A model generated the notes under the pieces. That model worked only from the letters and a program-made list of their open reading frames with translations. It had not been told where the DNA came from and made no database searches. This document shows positions 62,113 to 64,000 of a stretch of 64,000 nt of DNA, in pieces. Made by a program: the position numbers and the translations under genes. The stretch is taken from contig NZ_FMAR01000011.1 of NCBI RefSeq assembly GCF_900094705.1, positions 1 to 64,000 of the forward strand, given 5' to 3'. Position 1 is the first letter of the stretch. Each line of letters opens with the position of its first letter. The stretch comes from Chitinophaga costaii. Its GTDB lineage: Bacteria; Bacteroidota; Bacteroidia; Chitinophagales; Chitinophagaceae.

Positions 62113-62127
62113 CGAATATTTATTCAC
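62113..62127. promoter_or_regulatory. Operator-like palindrome ahead of the aldehyde dehydrogenase
   Basis: CGAAT-N4-ATTCAC, matching the site in the tetR promoter in 10 or more of its specified positions and with the same half-site spacing. It sits just upstream of a TTTTG (about 62139) that could be the -33 box, with a TACTTTAA 17 bases later. Confidence 0.55.
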
Positions 62128-62179
62128 CCATTAGTAAATTTTGGAATAACTTATTTATAATACTTTAAAATTTAATGTT

Positions 62180-63562
62180 ATGAACACGTTAGAGAAAGTA
62201 GCGGTGGAAGATGTATTTCACCAACAGCAGCAACATGTTGCTAAACAGAAACTTACTACCGCCCGCGAGCGTATAGCCCTGTTAACTAAACTTAAGAATG
62301 CATTGCCTGCTGTAAAAGATAAATTAGTAGAAGCCTTAGCGAAGGACGTTGGCAAACCTGCTTTTGAAGTGGGGTATATGGAAATTGCCGGACTGGCAGC
62401 TGCCATCGATCAAACCTGCGCCAGCCTTGAAACATGGATGCAATCAGAAACCAGGCCTTCCGCCATTGATCCAAAAGCCAACATAGAAATTCGCCCGGAA
62501 GCACGTGGCGTAGTACTGGTTATTGGTCCCTGGAATGTACCTTTCCTGCTGGCCCTGGAACCTACCGTAGCAGCACTGGCCGCTGGCAACTGCGTGATGA
62601 TAAAACCTTCTGAACTTACCCCTCACACGAGTAAGGTAATCAAAGAATTTATTCCCACCGTATTTGCCCCGGAAGTAGTGTCTGTCGTAGAAGGTGGTGT
62701 AGAAGAAACCACTACTTTACTGCAACTGCCTTTTGACCACATCTTCTTCACAGGTAGTCCGAATGTGGGTAAAGTAGTGATGGCCGCTGCTTCCAAAAAC
62801 CTGACCACTGTAACGCTGGAACTGGGTGGTAAGTCTCCCGTTTTCATTGATAAATCGGCAGACCTGAAACGTGCTGCTACAGCGATCATGCATAAGAAAA
62901 TAATTAATGGCGGACAGATATGTATTGCCCCCGATTATATCCTGATCCCGGAAGATATAGAGTATGCCTTTGTAGCCGAATTGCAAAAGGCTGCGCAAAG
63001 ATTGCTTTACAACAACGGTAAGTTTACCGGTGGAGATATGTCGCATGTAATTAACCAACGCAACTATGACCGGCTGAAAGGCTTATTTAATGACGCGGTA
63101 AGCAAAGGCGCAAAAGTAGCGTTTGGCGGAACTTTCCACGACGATGTGAACCAGATAGAACCTACCGTTCTTATCAACGTTCCGCTGGATAGCAAGATCA
63201 TGCAGGAGGAAATTTTTGGACCACTTTTGCCTATCATTCATTACAAAGATTTGCAGGAAGCCATCGATTATGTAAACAAAGGCAGCAAGCCATTAGCCTT
63301 GTATATTTTCAGTAAAGAAAATAAAGCTATTGAGCAAATTGTTGCCCAGACTACATCTGGTGGAGTAACGGTAAATGAAGCCATGCTACATGTATTTGAT
63401 CCTACCGTTCCTTTTGGCGGCGTAAATGGAAGTGGCATGGGGGCATACCATGGTATTTATGGTTTTAGAGAACTCAGTCATCTCAAAACAATATACTATG
63501 CCAGCGATGCTCCACTTGATGAAACGTTGTATCCTCCATTTGACAAAAAGCAAAAAAACTAA
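62180..63562 (+). CDS. Aldehyde dehydrogenase (NAD(P)-dependent)
   Basis: Oxidises an aldehyde to the acid. General base Glu214 in VTLELGGKSP, nucleophile Cys248 in NGGQICIAPDY, and the GPWNVPF substrate/cofactor segment, all in order; 460 residues. The family resembles aldehyde dehydrogenase class 3/coniferyl-type enzymes, which lack an extended N-terminus. The alcohol dehydrogenase gene starts two bases after the stop. The pair would convert an alcohol through aldehyde to acid. Confidence 0.95.
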   Translation: MNTLEKVAVEDVFHQQQQHVAKQKLTTARERIALLTKLKNALPAVKDKLVEALAKDVGKPAFEVGYMEIAGLAAAIDQTCASLETWMQSETRPSAIDPKANIEIRPEARGVVLVIGPWNVPFLLALEPTVAALAAGNCVMIKPSELTPHTSKVIKEFIPTVFAPEVVSVVEGGVEETTTLLQLPFDHIFFTGSPNVGKVVMAAASKNLTTVTLELGGKSPVFIDKSADLKRAATAIMHKKIINGGQICIAPDYILIPEDIEYAFVAELQKAAQRLLYNNGKFTGGDMSHVINQRNYDRLKGLFNDAVSKGAKVAFGGTFHDDVNQIEPTVLINVPLDSKIMQEEIFGPLLPIIHYKDLQEAIDYVNKGSKPLALYIFSKENKAIEQIVAQTTSGGVTVNEAMLHVFDPTVPFGGVNGSGMGAYHGIYGFRELSHLKTIYYASDAPLDETLYPPFDKKQKN

Positions 63563-63564
63563 AG

Positions 63565-64000
63565 ATGAAAGCGTCAATTGTTAAAGAGATAGGCGGTAAG
63601 TTTCAGACCGCAGACATAGAAATAGATAAGCCCAAGGGATCTGAAGTATTGATCTCAGTGAAGGCTTCCGGCTTATGTCATTCAGATCTTCATATCCGCG
63701 ATCACAGCTATGGCTATGCGTTCCCCGCAGTGTTGGGACATGAGCCGGCAGGGGTAGTAGAAGCCATTGGTGAAGACGTAACCGAATTCCAGGTGGGCGA
63801 CCACGTTGTGGGGTGTTTAATTCAATTTTGTGGAAAATGTGAAGAATGTCTTTCCGGCCGCACTTACCTCTGTCAACATCCAGAATATACCCTCCGTAAA
63901 GAGGGCGAATCACCCCGCCTACAAGGCGCGGATAAGTCGGTGCTGAACCAGGGTTTTGGACTAGGCGGCTTTGCGGAGAAAATATTGGTACACGAGCATC
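63565..64000 (+). CDS. Zinc alcohol dehydrogenase, cut by the window end
   Basis: The first 145 residues are visible: MKASIVKEIGGKFQTADIEI, then catalytic-zinc motif ASGLCHSDLH and GHEPAGVVEAIG, and the structural-zinc Cys cluster CGKCEECLSGRTYLC. This is the medium-chain zinc-dependent family. Two bases after the aldehyde dehydrogenase stop. The 3' part, including the NAD fold, lies outside the window. Confidence 0.92.
   Translation, partial: MKASIVKEIGGKFQTADIEIDKPKGSEVLISVKASGLCHSDLHIRDHSYGYAFPAVLGHEPAGVVEAIGEDVTEFQVGDHVVGCLIQFCGKCEECLSGRTYLCQHPEYTLRKEGESPRLQGADKSVLNQGFGLGGFAEKILVHEH

Overview
The window is a chromosomal segment of a Bacteroidota bacterium, most likely a member of the Chitinophagaceae or a close relative. 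The evidence is the Bacteroidota promoter pattern (TTTG, 19-21 bases, TAnnTTTG), which recurs perfectly or nearly so upstream of many genes here; the scarcity of Shine-Dalgarno sites; families typical of the phylum (DUF4476, a two-component propeller sensor, 7TMR-DISM kinases, a short RpoD beginning MRQLKITKS); and the housekeeping gene order. The assignment to family level is inference.

Layout. 1-502 is the upstream region of a ribosomal RNA operon that runs leftward off the window: two tandem promoters and a boxA-like element, but no rRNA itself. 503-9360 carries truA, a DUF4476 protein, a biotin-carrier protein, an M1 aminopeptidase, a DUF1835 protein and a lemA/TPM/TPM envelope operon. 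9692-16253 has a receiver protein, an M20 dipeptidase, an S4 RNA-binding protein, lysA and a large protein of unknown function. 16417-20932 is a two-gene envelope operon (lipoprotein plus a metallophosphoesterase fused to an outer-membrane barrel). 21007-26859 is a rightward run: an HD domain fused to a Pycsar-effector-like membrane domain, ppk1, a secreted thioredoxin-like protein, a DUF4442 hotdog protein and a beta-CASP nuclease. 26874-34984 has a giant propeller/LytS kinase without a visible partner, an S41 protease, a decayed ABC exporter, an FAD monooxygenase and its AraC-type regulator. Two identical tRNA-Glu genes follow, then gapA and pgk.

38109-47655 is mostly leftward housekeeping: lytic transglycosylase and gatA, tatA, then rplS, trmD, a glycosyltransferase-like gene, rimM, rpsP, ffh and rpoD. 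This is the classical ffh-rpsP-rimM-trmD-rplS cluster with a foreign gene spliced between rimM and trmD. 48031-51826 has a START-like protein, an LptF/LptG-type permease and an exported superoxide dismutase. 52355-57987 is a co-directional set of five: an acyltransferase-like (GNAT/autoinducer-synthase-like) protein, a truncated E1/ThiF-like protein, a 7TMR-DISM histidine kinase, a REC-histidine kinase and a single-domain response regulator. 58058-64000 has an aminotransferase/VOC pair, a small DUF937-like protein, a secreted alpha/beta hydrolase and a TetR-controlled aldehyde dehydrogenase/alcohol dehydrogenase operon cut by the window end.

The most interesting candidates for undescribed biology are the HD-PycTM fusion placed just before ppk1, the five-gene acyltransferase/E1/two-component set, the glycosyltransferase-like gene inside the ribosomal operon with a UNCG-loop hairpin after rpsP, and a repeated operator-like palindrome in front of tetR and the aldehyde dehydrogenase. 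No CRISPR array, intact insertion sequence, prophage or phage attachment site was seen.
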